In this document: positions 1-12,333 of the stretch, in pieces
Layout of the letters: each line of letters starts with the position of its first letter
How positions within the stretch are numbered: the stretch's first letter is position 1
Assembly: GCF_016545825.1 (NCBI RefSeq)
Contig: NC_052619.1
Coordinates: 74,286,115 to 74,350,114 of the forward strand
DNA length: 64,000 bases
Direction: 5' to 3'
Origin: Eucalyptus grandis
Taxonomy: Eukaryota; Streptophyta; Magnoliopsida; Myrtales; Myrtaceae
Position numbers and translations under genes: made by a program
The notes under the pieces: model-generated
Told to the model about the DNA's origin: nothing
Seen by the model: the letters and a program-made list of their open reading frames with translations, nothing else
Database searches by the model: none

Positions 1-98
1 GTGCATCCCTTGAAATTGCAGTAATAGCAAGGTCTATTATATGAAAAATCCACTTCCCCTCATGTGCTCTTTCTCTGGCTTATGGAAAGCTAGTGAGA

Positions 99-143
<45 letters not shown>

Positions 144-270
144 AGGGAGGGAGGGAGAGGGTTGACTACAGATTGGCGATGATGGGATCTCCTCAAGACT
201 TCCTTTCTACCCGTTCTTTTTATTATAACAATGTCTCCCCCTCTTTCTCTGGTTCCATGCCGACCCTCAC

Positions 271-276
271 CACGTG
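271..276 (+). promoter_or_regulatory. G-box / ABRE core CACGTG upstream of SnRK2
   Basis: A perfect CACGTG palindrome lies about 65 bases before the TATA-like box. G-boxes with an ACGTG core bind bZIP and bHLH factors and often mediate ABA or light responses. The position suits a proximal promoter element, but binding is inferred. Confidence 0.4.
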
Positions 277-339
277 CATGTTTCTTCATAACTTCACTTC
301 AACTCTCTTCCTCACGCGTAATATCTTTCTTTTTGTCTG

Positions 340-348
340 TATATAAAG
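340..348 (+). promoter_or_regulatory. Putative TATA box (TATATAAAG) of the SnRK2 gene
   Basis: TATATAAAG is a good match to the plant TATA consensus and lies upstream of the SnRK2 start, with a G-box just before it. The transcription start would be near position 375. The assignment rests on sequence and position only. Confidence 0.45.
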
Positions 349-647
349 AGAACCTACGGATCTTCATATTCCCAATCCTACCTTCTTCCTCTTCTGCCGT
401 GGGTGAGATTCGAGCCGATCCCACTTATTTTCTTTCAAGTCATCTGGGCTGACTGTTTATCTGGGATGCCGCTTTTCATGGCGGATTGATCATTGAATCA
501 CATCTGTCACGTTACTCCTCACCATATTCTTTTACACGTATATATTGAGTCGTTTCGCTTACGAGTCCAGTACAGATTGATTATTGGAGCAGCAAGCTTG
601 TAATTAAGAGAGAGAGAGAGAGAGAGAAGAGGGACGGAGCAGAGGAG

Positions 648-2888
648 ATGGAGAAGTATGAAGTGGTGAAGCATTTAGGAGCGGGCAACTTCGGGGTGGC
701 AAGGCTTATGCGCCACAAGGAAACTCAGGAACTCGTCGCCATGAAGTACATCGAGCGTGGTCACAAGGTCCTGTTGTTACTGCTTTCGATTTCTTCATTC
801 AATACCTCCAGTCCTCACCTCCTTTGATCCTTCACCTGACGATGAGTCTAAATTTTGATTTTCCGCTAGTTACAAAAGAATTGAAAAGACTATGCCTGTG
901 CATTATTGCAGATAGATGAGAATGTCGCCAGAGAGATCATCAACCACAGATCGCTTCGCCACCCTAACATTATACGCTTTAAGGAGGCAAGCAGACTTGC
1001 CTTACCTATCCTAATTCCAATTTCCTCCCTCGGAGTTTTTGTGTTGCATGACATCATGGAATTGATGCTGCAGGTTGTGTTGACACCGACCCATTTGGCG
1101 ATAGTGATGGAGTATGCATCTGGGGGAGAGCTCTTTGATCGCATCTGCAGTGCTGGTCGATTCAGTGAAGACGAGGTCCTTTTCTAAGACTCTTTAACTG
1201 CAACTCCAAGCTCGGCCAGAACCGTCTCTGTGTGCGCGTGCACTAATGTTGCGTTTGATTTTATTATGCAGGCTAGATACTTCTTTCAGCAGCTCATCTC
1301 TGGAGTTAATTACTGTCATCACATGGTAAACGATCTCACACTCCCAATTCTTTGTCAATAAGCCTACAGCTTGATAACTATCAATCTATATTGGACTCCT
1401 TCATGGGTGTGAAAACGTTTAACTCTCGTAATTGTAATGCAGCAAATATGTCATAGGGATCTAAAGCTGGAAAATACGCTACTAGATGGAAGCCCTGCTC
1501 CGCGCTTGAAGATCTGTGACTTTGGTTACTCTAAGGTTCCTTGCAAAACTTTTGATCTAGTACCAACTCTTCCGTTTCATTTAATTGCATCATGCACTGA
1601 TTCTCACCCTGTAAAATACTTCTGTTAGTCATCACTCTTGCATTCAAGACCCAAATCCACGGTAGGAACTCCTGCATATATCGCACCTGAAGTCCTTTCT
1701 CGCAGGGAGTACGATGGCAAGGTAATACAATTTCTCTCGGGGAACGTGTTACGTTTCCATTTCATCCAGAACTCGTTATAAAGAAGTTATTCAACTCTCG
1801 TGGGATGAATTTTAATCTCAGTACTGGTTCTGTACGTGCAGTTGGCAGATGTGTGGTCATGTGGAGTGACTTTATATGTCATGCTGGTGGGTGCATATCC
1901 TTTCGAGGACCAGCAGGACCCCAAAAATTTCAGGAAGACAATTCAAGTACACGTTCTTCCTTTTTCCTTTCAGATTCTGACTATCGCTAACTTCTCTCCC
2001 CTAAACATTTATGAAACTCCTTTTCTTTTCATTCTTCTGCAGCGAATTATGGCTGTGCAATACAAGATTCCTGATTACGTTCACGTATCTCAAGATTGCA
2101 AACACCTGCTGTCTCGTATATTTGTTGCAAATCCAACTAGGGTAAGTCTTGATGGAAGTAGCGACTCTGGTTTTCTCCAGTTCAAGTTTCATTGAAGTAA
2201 TTGCAATTGCAAGAGACATATGTTTTGCAATCTACATATCTGACCAATGATTTTGGGATCCTGATACCTCCTGTTGCTATTCTCTTTACCCGGTATACGA
2301 AGTACTGCAAACTCTTGAGCATCTTCTGCTGTTCATAACTAGCAATCCTCACAGAAAAGCAATTCATATTCGTATATTAAGCTATAATGCTTTCTGAGAT
2401 GTAGAAGGGTCAGATGCTGGAGAAAAGAAACACATTTAAAGACATGAAATTTCCACATCCTCTTGCATCCCACCTGGTTGGATGACCTATATATTTTGTA
2501 ATGGACTTCCAAATGATTGCCTGAGTTTTACCTCACTTTTTTCTTTTTCAATTTGTAGAGGATTACAATCAAAGAAATCAAGAATCATCCATGGTTCTTA
2601 AAGAACTTGCCAAGAGAACTAACGGAAACAGCTCAAGCAGCATACTACCAGAGAGACAACCAGAGCTTTTCTGTGCAAAGCGTGCAGGAAATAATGAAAA
2701 TAGTGGGTGAGGCAAGAAACCCACCTCCACTTGCTAAGCCCCCCAAAGGTTTTGGCTGGAATGCGGATGAAGATGAGGAAGGCAATGAAGACCTGGACGC
2801 TGAGGTTGATGACGAAGAGGAAAATGAAGATGAATATGACAAAAGGGTTAAAGAGGTTCACGCTAGTGGGGAGTTTCATATCAGTTGA
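648..2888 (+). CDS. SnRK2: SnRK2-family serine/threonine protein kinase (subclass I-like)
   Basis: Nine exons join in frame: 648-767, 912-986, 1074-1175, 1272-1325, 1443-1535, 1629-1721, 1842-1946, 2043-2141 and 2559-2888, giving 356 residues, the usual SnRK2 length. Visible kinase landmarks are the glycine loop GAGNFGVA near residue 11, the lysine in VAMKYI, the catalytic [16 protein letters not shown] and the activation loop [14 protein letters not shown]. The tail is rich in Glu and Asp and ends [12 protein letters not shown], as in subclass I (SnRK2.4/2.10, rice SAPK4-7) rather than the Asp-rich tail of ABA-activated subclass III. Family members are osmotic-stress kinases of cytosol and nucleus. 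Intron 2 has a GC donor (GAG|GCAAGC at 987). Family assignment is very sure; the subclass is less so. Confidence 0.95.
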
Positions 2889-3729
2889 ACTGTAGTCAGG
2901 ACTGACATGGAAACCCAAATGCATCTGCATATGGCAATCCTCACTTTGCAAACTTCTCAATGAATAATTTTTTGAGATTTTACAATTGGCACTAAAAAGA
3001 GGAGAACCATGTACCACTCTTCAATCTCCTCATTAATAATATTACTAGTCAAACTTCCTCCAAAATAGCATCCTTTGCAAGGATCATCTGTAACGTCCCA
3101 CTTCCTCGCCCTCGATTTGATTAGTGGTGGTGACACCAATTAATATGAGTAACTCAACCACCAAAGGTAATGATGCAAACATCCTTCATTATACCAAAGC
3201 TACATCCCAGAAGCTTTTGATAGAAGAGCTCTAAGCAAAACCTTTTTTCTATGGCTGTTTTTATAGCAAGCTAGTCAGAACAAGTAAAGGATAGTAGCAC
3301 TTGTACAAACAAGCAATATTGACCTGCCCACATTAATTGGAGTATTCATGACAGTCCAATGACTCATCTATCGATACACTCTACATGCCACATCTTTCCG
3401 ATCCCCCTAAATAAAATTATGATGCAAGTACTCCGTCTCTTCTTACACTCCAGATGTCTTGTGCGGATAGATTAAGTGCTGACACAGACATTACTTTACA
3501 ACATATGAAAAAGGAAATTGCTTCACTGAAAGATCAGTGAATTGCATCAAAAATGTTATGGCCGTGTATTTACCTCGCATTTGAACCTCGCCAAGGACAC
3601 GATATACAATTACTTCAACTGCACGACAATGGCACCATGCATGGGATTCCATTTTGGAGGTGAAATCATCAAAAGCATTGGGGAGAGAGAGAAAGGGGGG
3701 GGAGGTGGAGGAGCATGAGGGCATTTTCC
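2889..3729. other. Convergent 3' flanks of SnRK2 and ferrochelatase
   Basis: This stretch lies between two genes that point toward each other and should hold both 3' untranslated regions. No further exon, RNA gene or repeat is recognisable. Reading frames here are short and show no family motifs. Confidence 0.5.
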
Positions 3730-6700
3730 TCAGCGAAACAACGGCAATACACCCCACTGATGCAAAAATCCCTCTCCAGTAGTAACTTCTAAAACCAATA
3801 ATACCAGCACTGCTAGCATAGCCGCTCTTCCATTCCAGGTTTCCGCACTTTTTGTCCAGCCCCATTCCCAAAATGTCACAGGAGGTGGAAGCTCTCTCCG
3901 TTGAGAATCGTATGTTGCCAATAGCTCTTCTACGCTACCCAGTGGCACCAAAGACTGAAGAGAACAAGTACAACCAGATCAAACAGCATAATGAATTTTA
4001 TCCTCGTAGTTTGTAAACCTTGTGATCTTATTGACAGGAAACCTTAGCTACAATCAACCCATGGATCCCAAGGAAGAAAAGGCCTCCTATATGAGACACC
4101 TAGTAGGGTGACAAAATGCCCCATTCAGCATTGTAAATACCACTGCAAAAAGGGAGCAAGGTTGCTCTGTGGGCTCTAGGATTAATTACACTTATAATCC
4201 TATAGTATGAATTCCAAGAAAGTATATAAAGACTAGGAAGAGAAAAGTGGTACCTGTCGAGCTTCAAGATTTGACACTGCCATGGCACCAACATAAGGGA
4301 GACTCTCAATCACTGCATCTGCCAGGTCTGAAATGAATGTTTGTTCACATCCTAGAGCAGGGACACGACCCCATTTCTCGATGCCAGATTTAAGAGCCAA
4401 CTCTTTATACTCTACATCAATTTCTTCAAGAGTTTCAATGTGCTCGCTCACAAAACTGTGGATCCAGCTCCAAATTCGTCAAAGGATGAACCGTTGACTT
4501 CAAAGTATCAAAGCATGCAATTTATGAGAGCATTGTCTACCTTATCGGGACAGCCAAAAGGCTCTTCACACCCTTTCGTCCAAGATCAATAATTGTCTCA
4601 TCTGTATATGGTTTCAGCCATTCCACCGGGCCAACTCTACTCTGCAATGGTAATCATACCAAGATCAAGTCATGATGTTGGAAATAGCGAAAATTAATAA
4701 ATGCAACTCATCGTAGGTAATTGAAGTGTTTTAACAAATTGTCCCAGTTAGAGCACCGTGGCGGGTCCAAGTTCTACAGGCCAACTCCCTGACCACCACC
4801 ATCAATGAACAAAGTTATTCAGTCAATAGACAGCACATTTTTCATTTATAGTTTAGACTGTCTCCTAACATGAAAAGTGAGGTTAAATTGAGCAATTTCA
4901 CTACATTAAACCTAAAATCATTCATGAAATACATCATCATACTACTACAACTCGAGCTCTTTACTCTGGCAATATAAGTGAGCTTTATAGGCACAAGATG
5001 ACCCATGTGTCGTTAAAGCTTTTGGTGAATATTAAAAATATAGGCGATGACGTAAGGTGAGATTAAGTGCAAAACTTGTATCAACGAGAGAAATATGAAG
5101 CTACGTACTTTCATTTAATTTGGTCCAGAATAAGGATACATAATACGATTTGGTGAAGGAAAAAGAACAAATGAAGTAGAAACTTTAAAAGAGCGAGAAA
5201 TTCTGGTCTCTCGGTTCATGATTTTGTCTTTCTGAATAACAAGTCATGAAGGCATAGACAACAAATATACGATATATCAATACATCACTTTCCAGTTCTG
5301 AAAAATCAGTAAAATGTTATTATCACGATGCAAGAAAGACCCAGAAGTTCGTAAAAAAAAAAATTAGTAGGGTCAGACCGACCTGATAAGCAAGAGTGTA
5401 GGGATTAGTTATTTTCCGTTTTTCTAGCTCTTCCATTATCAAGTCCACACATTCCTCCATCTCTGCCTTATATGGATCACCAGCCTCCTCTACATATGCA
5501 AGTGGCACCCCATGTGCACTGAAAAATATCACAACCTATTGCATAGACACCCAATCAAAATCAGGGAAAAGAAGAATGGTGCAGGTAGCAAAAGTTATAT
5601 CGAAAGAAAATTTACGAAAGAGAATCTTCTCACCCAATCTACAGCTTCTCTACTAATAGAGATGCATTACTCTATTATGCACATTACTAAAAGGTTCCAA
5701 GTGTAGGAAGAAGGTTAATATAACAAGAACCACAAAGACCATTAGGACAGAGGAGCATTGAGATAGCACAATTAATCCAGATCCTCAGGGGATTCTTTTT
5801 ACACTAAGGCTAAAAGGCCAGCCTCTACCACCCTTATCCCAAATGATTACGATTAAAGCAGGCTAAGCACCTAGAGACTATGCCGTGCTACAAATCCCTG
5901 TCTAAACAGAAAATCAGTATGAGACCTTCTGCTAAGAGTACATTGAGACTTAGAAATTATAAATTATGTTTTTTTTTTTTAACATTAACTATAAATTATA
6001 GTTTGACCTGCATTATTATGTATAGGCAATAGCAAAGACTAATTGACCAACTCAAACCGAAGTGGATATGCACCAGGAAACTAATCTCCAGTAAACATAA
6101 ATTTAAAGTGAAAACACATTTGTACCTTCTCAGGATTGTCAAATGTTTGTAACTCCTTTTCTGTTAGATCTGCCATAGATTTTATATATCCTTCACGTTG
6201 ATACCAAGATGGAATAACAGTGTGTTCCATGTTGACTAGGTATTCATCTTCCCTGATATCAATAAATTTCTTCTGTCAGTATATGGCAATGCTTTTCCAC
6301 TTCACTGAATATGTCATGGCATCGTCACCTGAATATACTCTCTAAGAGTCGAAGACTTGAACCACTAGTTGATATGGAAAACTGTGGGTAAAGTGGCAGA
6401 ACAACAAGCTTGGTAATTCCATCTTTCTTTATCTGAGGAAAGGATACATGTAAAAGTAAATAATGAATAGAAGGACTACATTTTTTTCACTGCAAATATG
6501 GAAAAAACGAACATATTTTCTCTTCAAACAAATTGCTGTGATAAGAAGTTAAATAAAGGTAACTCAAAAACAACAACCTTCGCTCAATTCTGAAAAGACT
6601 TCCCACAGTCAGAAAACAACTGACAATAAACATACATCAATCAACAGTTAAGAAGTAAAGTGCCAACATTATGATTCTAGAAGTAGCAGAAGAATTTGTG

Positions 6701-7230
6701 ACACTTTTCAACCCCATATGGAAGTTAAGACATTCTGCAGCCAGTATGTCCTCAGAAGATTTAAATGGAAAAGTGATTTGCAGAGTTAGTCTAATTTGTT
6801 AATAAAAAGCCCAGGTGTTCATATTCAGCCCAAGCTCTGATCCTCCACTATGAAGAGACTAAAGAACTCGCTTAACCACATGGGATTGTTGCATCATACA
6901 ACCACATTAGCTCGAGGAAAATGCACTACGAGGATGACACCTGTAGCACAGGACAGATTACTAGGAAATCAATTCACACTTTCCACTGAAGTAAATCAAA
7001 GAATGCAGAGACAATAAACATCTATCCTCTGAAATATTTAATGTTACCTATCCCTCTGCAAAGAAGGTTAAGACTCCCTTAAAATTTACAGACAATATGA
7101 CCAGCTAAATCATGATAGTACAGCAAAGTCCAGGATAAACTCCTCCAAAGATAAGCCAAGTGATGTAGCAGGTAATCAAGGCTTAAAGAAAATGGAGATT
7201 GGTACACGAGTGCAGTGTGGAGGCACAGGC

Positions 7231-7274
<44 letters not shown>

Positions 7275-10096
7275 TGGGGGCTTTTTTTTTTTTTTTTTTT
7301 TTTTTTGGGGGGGGGGCACGCTTTTGCATGTGCCTTCTTAGGCATGAATGGATGTCTGCTCCAAAAAGCTGTGCTAAGGAGGGCACAATTCTAACTTCTA
7401 AAGTCGTGCCCAACATGACCATTCTAGTGATACAAGTTTCAAGATAAAAGTTACCTGCTCAATGGCTTCTTCAGTGAATGGGTGCCAGTATCTCATGCCA
7501 ACATACACCTTGGCCGGAACATTTTTAGCCCAAAGTGATTTCCTTAACTCTTCTGCCTGAACAACAGATGGCATTTCTTGAATGGTTTCCAATATGAAGA
7601 AATGTAAGAACTTTTTTGTTTAAAATTACTGAAGATTTAGATTCAACTTTCTTCCTTTCCCATTTTTATTAGAATCCATCTTCACAACAACTTAAGCATT
7701 ATCATTAACAGCATCAGAGTACTGATAGCGATCTTAGAGTTGTTTCCCAGGCAACTGTAAGCTAGAGTTATCTTACAGGCATCCTAGAAAAAGTTCCTAA
7801 ATTGAAGCCTTAGTGGTCCATTTATTTGAAGTACCATATAATTTGCATTTTACTCATTTGTCCACCTATATCTGCACATGCATTCTCACTGCAGTGGCAA
7901 ACATGCCCCACATGCTAAAAAACACAGATTTCACAAACTTGGAAGGATGTACGATAGATTAATCTCGCAAAGTCTAAGTTTCAAATCATGCCTGGGCATC
8001 AGTTATCTTCCGAAGAGGAGAACCACCACCTATAGATGCATAGCCTTCTTTGCTCTTGGGTGCCCGAAGAACAGATATAAATTGTGCCAGTGGCTTTTGA
8101 AGAAAGCGAAACAATCTTGGCAGCCGAATGATGTCCTGACAATAGCATGAAGTCAGATAAGTGGAATAAAGTCAACAAGTTACTTACTGGGAAATAACAT
8201 CAAAAGCTATACTGTCACCCAGTTCTAAACATTAAAACACAATATGTGAAGTTACGGTGCACCTTCATGTCTACCCCCCCATCTTCTCTTCATAAGCAGA
8301 CATGGGCAGCTATATCAATCCATATTCTGTCGGATTTTACATGGCTGACTGAAATCTGACAAAGCTATTGACATGGTATAAACAACAAAAGACAAAGCTC
8401 CTCTAAGAACACTACCTGATACTTACATGACTACACCTACAAAACACCTTGGGTAACTCATCCAGTAAAAAGAGGAAGATAAAAAAAAACTGAGAATATC
8501 AGGTAAACAATCATAGACAAGATTATCACTATCATCAAAATTCACTGATCAGCACATGATTGAAGCAGAAGCAGCAGTAAAACGAAAATGTCAATAAATG
8601 CTAAAATTGTGCCTGAAAGCTAGCTAAAAAAAATGGTATGCCTGAAGAAATGCTGACCTTGTGTCCATAGCTTAATCAAGAAGCTTTTTTGTAAAACCAT
8701 GTCAAGCTAAATGTTAAATGATTTTAAATTCGAATGTCCAAACCGTTCTTTTCGATTTTGCCATAACTTATGCTTTCAAAGCTTATGTGGGGTAGAACAA
8801 AACAGTAGAAAAAAGGTAGGAAACAGCACTTTTTTGACTTTTGTTCCCTTGGAAATCAGCTGCTGGAATGTAAAAAATACCATAAGGCCAGCCACTAGTA
8901 GGAAGCTTCAAGTTAAGTGAAGCAACGATATAATTCAAGATTATAGAGATAAAAAGGACGTAGATAAGCGAGAACCTTGCTCATGGACGAAACAGATCTG
9001 TGTGCGTGTCTATCCTCACTGAAAAGGCTGGTCCTAAAGGCACTAGTTTCTGAAAAGGAATAAACAAAGAAAAGAAACTCCTCATGGCATAACTACACTA
9101 TACTATGCATCTAAGAAAATAGATGCATGGCAGTTGACTAAATGTCTATACGTCCAGAGAATAAACAATGCACAAAAACAGCCGAGCAAACGGAATCACA
9201 TATGACTATGCATTAGCCACGACAATCCCGACATACTTAATGCTAAAATATATGCGTGTCCCAGACGTAATAAGTGAAAAAGGAATTAGTTAGTAACCAA
9301 ACTATTAAAAAGAATCGAACAGAATTTATCTGGCCTAAATGTAAACTATCAGGGTGATATGAATGATTCTGGCACGCATGCGCGCGCACCCACAGAGAGA
9401 GAGAGAGTAACTGGATCAGCGAAGAGGTTGAACAAGAAAGGCTGCACATCGTCAAGGGTTTCAGGACCTCCGAGGTTGAGCAGCAACACTCCAATCTTTT
9501 CTTCGCCGACGATGGGGATTGAGGAGACGCCTTTAGATTCTGAAGCCACCAAGGAGGCTTGGGGAGGATATCTGAGCGGTCGCTTTGCGTCGGACCACCG
9601 GGCGACGCAACAATTCCTCGGGAGATGAAGGGTCTTGTGGCAACCTCCAATTTGAACGCCGGAGCATCGATCCGTCTTGTGAGAAAGGGAGTAACAAACG
9701 GTCCGCCGAAGCAATCTACGGAGAGGAACAGAATTACGTCAATACCCCCAAAAATAACAAGTGCTGCGCTGCACCATGGTGGGAGACGAAGACGACGAGA
9801 TAATGCCAACGAAAGGTAACCACCGGGCAAGCTAGCTTCTTTTTGCCCACGAAAAGAAGAAGAAGTCATCAGGCCAAAAGGGTTTTCTTCGAAGAGCAGC
9901 ATTAGCAATGGTGGGTGTGCCCAGCAAGCAAGCAAGCAAGATTAAGTGATGGCCGGCAAATCAGGGAATGCAGCAACAAGGAAGGAGCTAAAAGGAGAGC
10001 GGGGGGGACTTACAGGGGGGAGTTGGGAATGGGGTTGCGAGAGGAGGAAGAGGAAGATGGAGAGGGAGAGGAGGTGTTCATCACTTGGCAATTCAT
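3730..10096 (-). CDS. FC2: Ferrochelatase 2, plastid, with C-terminal chlorophyll a/b-binding-like motif
   Basis: Ten exons on the minus strand join without a break: 10096-10014, 9715-9412, 8135-7992, 7556-7455, 6432-6329, 6252-6126, 5535-5383, 4641-4541, 4455-4254 and 3954-3730, giving 514 residues. The enzyme inserts ferrous iron into protoporphyrin IX in the plastid. Seen directly: the opening [34 protein letters not shown], the active-site histidine motif FFSAHGVPL, the acidic [11 protein letters not shown], and a C-terminal membrane segment with [10 protein letters not shown] like light-harvesting proteins, which marks type FC2. The start [15 protein letters not shown] resembles the Arabidopsis FC2 start and explains why exon 2 has no ATG. 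Intron 3 uses a GC donor at 7991-7990. Intron 4 carries a long GT/T/G repeat. Confidence 0.95.
7231..7316. repeat. Compound microsatellite (GT)n-T(n)-G(n) in ferrochelatase intron 4
   Basis: About 22 GT units (7231-7274) are followed by a run of about 25 T and then about 10 G. It lies wholly within the intron between 7455 and 6432. Such tracts are highly mutable and poorly sequenced, so the copy numbers should be treated as approximate. Confidence 0.9.
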
Positions 10097-10504
10097 CTCG
10101 ATCGCCGCCGAGACCGAGAGCAGGAAGACCCACCCACGCCCACTCACCACCACCACCACAAAGTCGATAATGGCAGGAGGAAGAGACCGAGGGAAGGACA
10201 CAGGCTCCCTCCCTTTATGTCACCGCCACAACCGCAAGAGGAGCGCGCGAAGAAATGGGGGGAGTTGGGGATTGCGCATAGCAAAGCGAGAGAATCAGCA
10301 GCCTAACTCCAGATGCCAGATGTTTTAAGGAAAGACGACGGAGGACGAACCTCGGCTCCCAACAAAAAGAGGGAAGCCAAGCCAGGTGAAGTGAGAAAGA
10401 GAAGAGGAGAAATGGAGGAGAAGAGGAGGTGGGGGAAGGCGACGTATGAGAACTAGATTGACCCAACAAGGCCTTCTTCTCCTTCCCCTCCCACCTCTAT
10501 TATA

Positions 10505-10535
<31 letters not shown>

Positions 10536-12333
10536 ACGTTCTTTGTATTTTATCATGTTCTCAATTTTTTCTAATTTCAATGGAATATATATTATATATG
10601 CATCGCTATCTAATATTATCCTTTTTATTTTGTATACATTCAAAATTTGAGAACGATTTGCTCTATTGCATGGAAATCTTGATGAAGATGAGGATGGTAA
10701 CATACCTCTCGAAACGGGGAAATGAGTTTTCACTTATAAATCACTTCACATGCTCTCTCTATTTTGACTTGTAATCTTAAATATTACATTTCTCTTGATA
10801 ATTATACTTTTAATCGTAACTCATCGTAAATACATATTGTAAATCCAAAATCATTCCAAATCACCTTATAACTTGTGGCAAGCATTCCCTCGACTATCGA
10901 TCTAACTACAAAATTCTCCTCCATTCATCGACTTCAATCATCCTTCTCAAGCTATGCCTTTCCCAATTGATTTATTGATCTTTCAAAACTTTTTATTTGG
11001 CATGAACCTACAAAATGTTCATATACTTTCAATTAACAGTTCATTTATATTTACGAATAAGTATAGCTATTTAGCATGATTGTATACTATGTTATTTTAC
11101 AGAGAGTTATTAGATTATTATATTACTAAGAACATGTTTTAATGGTTATCATCAAGTTAATTGATAAGACAATCGTGATTTCAATTGTGTGACCAATCTC
11201 AACTATAATTATGAGTATTATCAGACCAACCACCTTTTTGGGGCCAAATTCCCATGAGATAGAAAAAAGTAAACTCACTTTCCAACAATCCAAAGTAAGC
11301 ACAAGTTTTTGCCCATCACTTGAAAATATATATGAATTTATACTCTCAAGACAAAAAAAAAAAAAAAAAAAACATCACCTTTCAAATGACCCAAAAAAAA
11401 AAATTCAATTACTGCTTAATAGATAAATATATCAACTATTAACATTTTACTTAATGTGGTTATTGGCAACGACCTAACGTGCTAGCCGATTCCAAATAAA
11501 GTCACTTCGCATCAATTATAATTGATTATTTGCTTGATTCGCTTCCAAATCAACGATTTGAACTCCTAGTTTGCAAGCTCAATGCGCTAATCAAACTCCC
11601 CCACTTGCTAGAATTCCAGAAATTAGCTCGAAATTGATGACTTGAAAGTTAAAATCCTAATTTGCAAACTTGTTTTGGGGCAAAATTTTAGCCATTTAGT
11701 TGTCAAACTCAATTTGGTATTAAACTCTCCCTCTCTCTCATATTTGAAGAGAGTAAGCCAAAACTGAAAACCCTATGCAACGGTAGTTTTGTTTAAAATA
11801 ATGAGATTGGTTTGGCTCAGCTAATATGTGCACCGTACATTCCACTGTAAGCAAGGTCATATGCGGCATAGAGCATTTTGGAGGAAACAAAGATAATTGT
11901 GCACAATTTTATCTCTCGAGTATAAGTTTGTACTTTCTCTTTTTTGGATCGGTTAAAAAGCAAGCGAGGTTTTGTGTTTCAAGGATATGCGTTTGTAGAG
12001 GGAGCGATTGATTGCGAGTTTGCTGCAATACCAAGAGCCATGGCTTGAGCACCTTCACGGTCATGGTATGTTTGTAAATGCCTTATACATCGTTCACTTG
12101 CTCTCTCCAGTCATGCCTTGAACCAAATGACCTTTCAGGTTAATTGAAAGATCTTGATTGCATCGGATCACGGCGAGTCAATACTATCAAGCAGCACAAA
12201 AGGTAATGAGATCGACTTCGGAACGCAAACTTCGACAGCATTTATTCATTCATCTGACGGCAATACCACGTTCAGGAATCAGCCATTCCTCAAGAGATGA
12301 AGCAGGACATATCTTACACTTTTAAGGCAGTAG
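10097..12333. other. Intergenic region between ferrochelatase and UGT
   Basis: This region contains the ferrochelatase promoter and leader (GC-rich, 10097-10500), a TC microsatellite at 10506-10536, an A-run near 11351-11370, and otherwise AT-rich DNA. Reading frames are short and carry no recognised motif. The last few hundred bases should be the 3' flank of the UGT gene. Confidence 0.5.
10506..10536. repeat. TC microsatellite upstream of ferrochelatase
   Basis: Uninterrupted TC dinucleotides about 410 bases upstream of the FC2 start codon. CT-rich tracts are common near plant transcription starts, but no function can be shown here. Confidence 0.8.

Larger units (their letters stand above)
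1..647. other. Upstream region and 5' leader of the SnRK2 gene
   Basis: No coding gene is seen here. The stretch holds two GA microsatellites (about 103-140 and 606-628), a G-box at 271-276 and a TATA-like box at 340-348. The distance from the TATA box to the start codon at 648 implies a leader of roughly 270 bases, unless a leader intron is present. Short reading frames through the GA tract are low-complexity artefacts. Confidence 0.6.

Noticed and set aside
41..346. Frame rich in Arg-Glu repeats near the window start
   Set aside because: It is translation of a GA microsatellite in the SnRK2 promoter region and has no support as a gene.
9243..9935. Minus-strand frame of 230 residues over ferrochelatase exon 2
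   Set aside because: It is in a different frame from the ferrochelatase core and runs through a real splice donor and acceptor. The spliced frame matches FC2 and this one matches nothing known.
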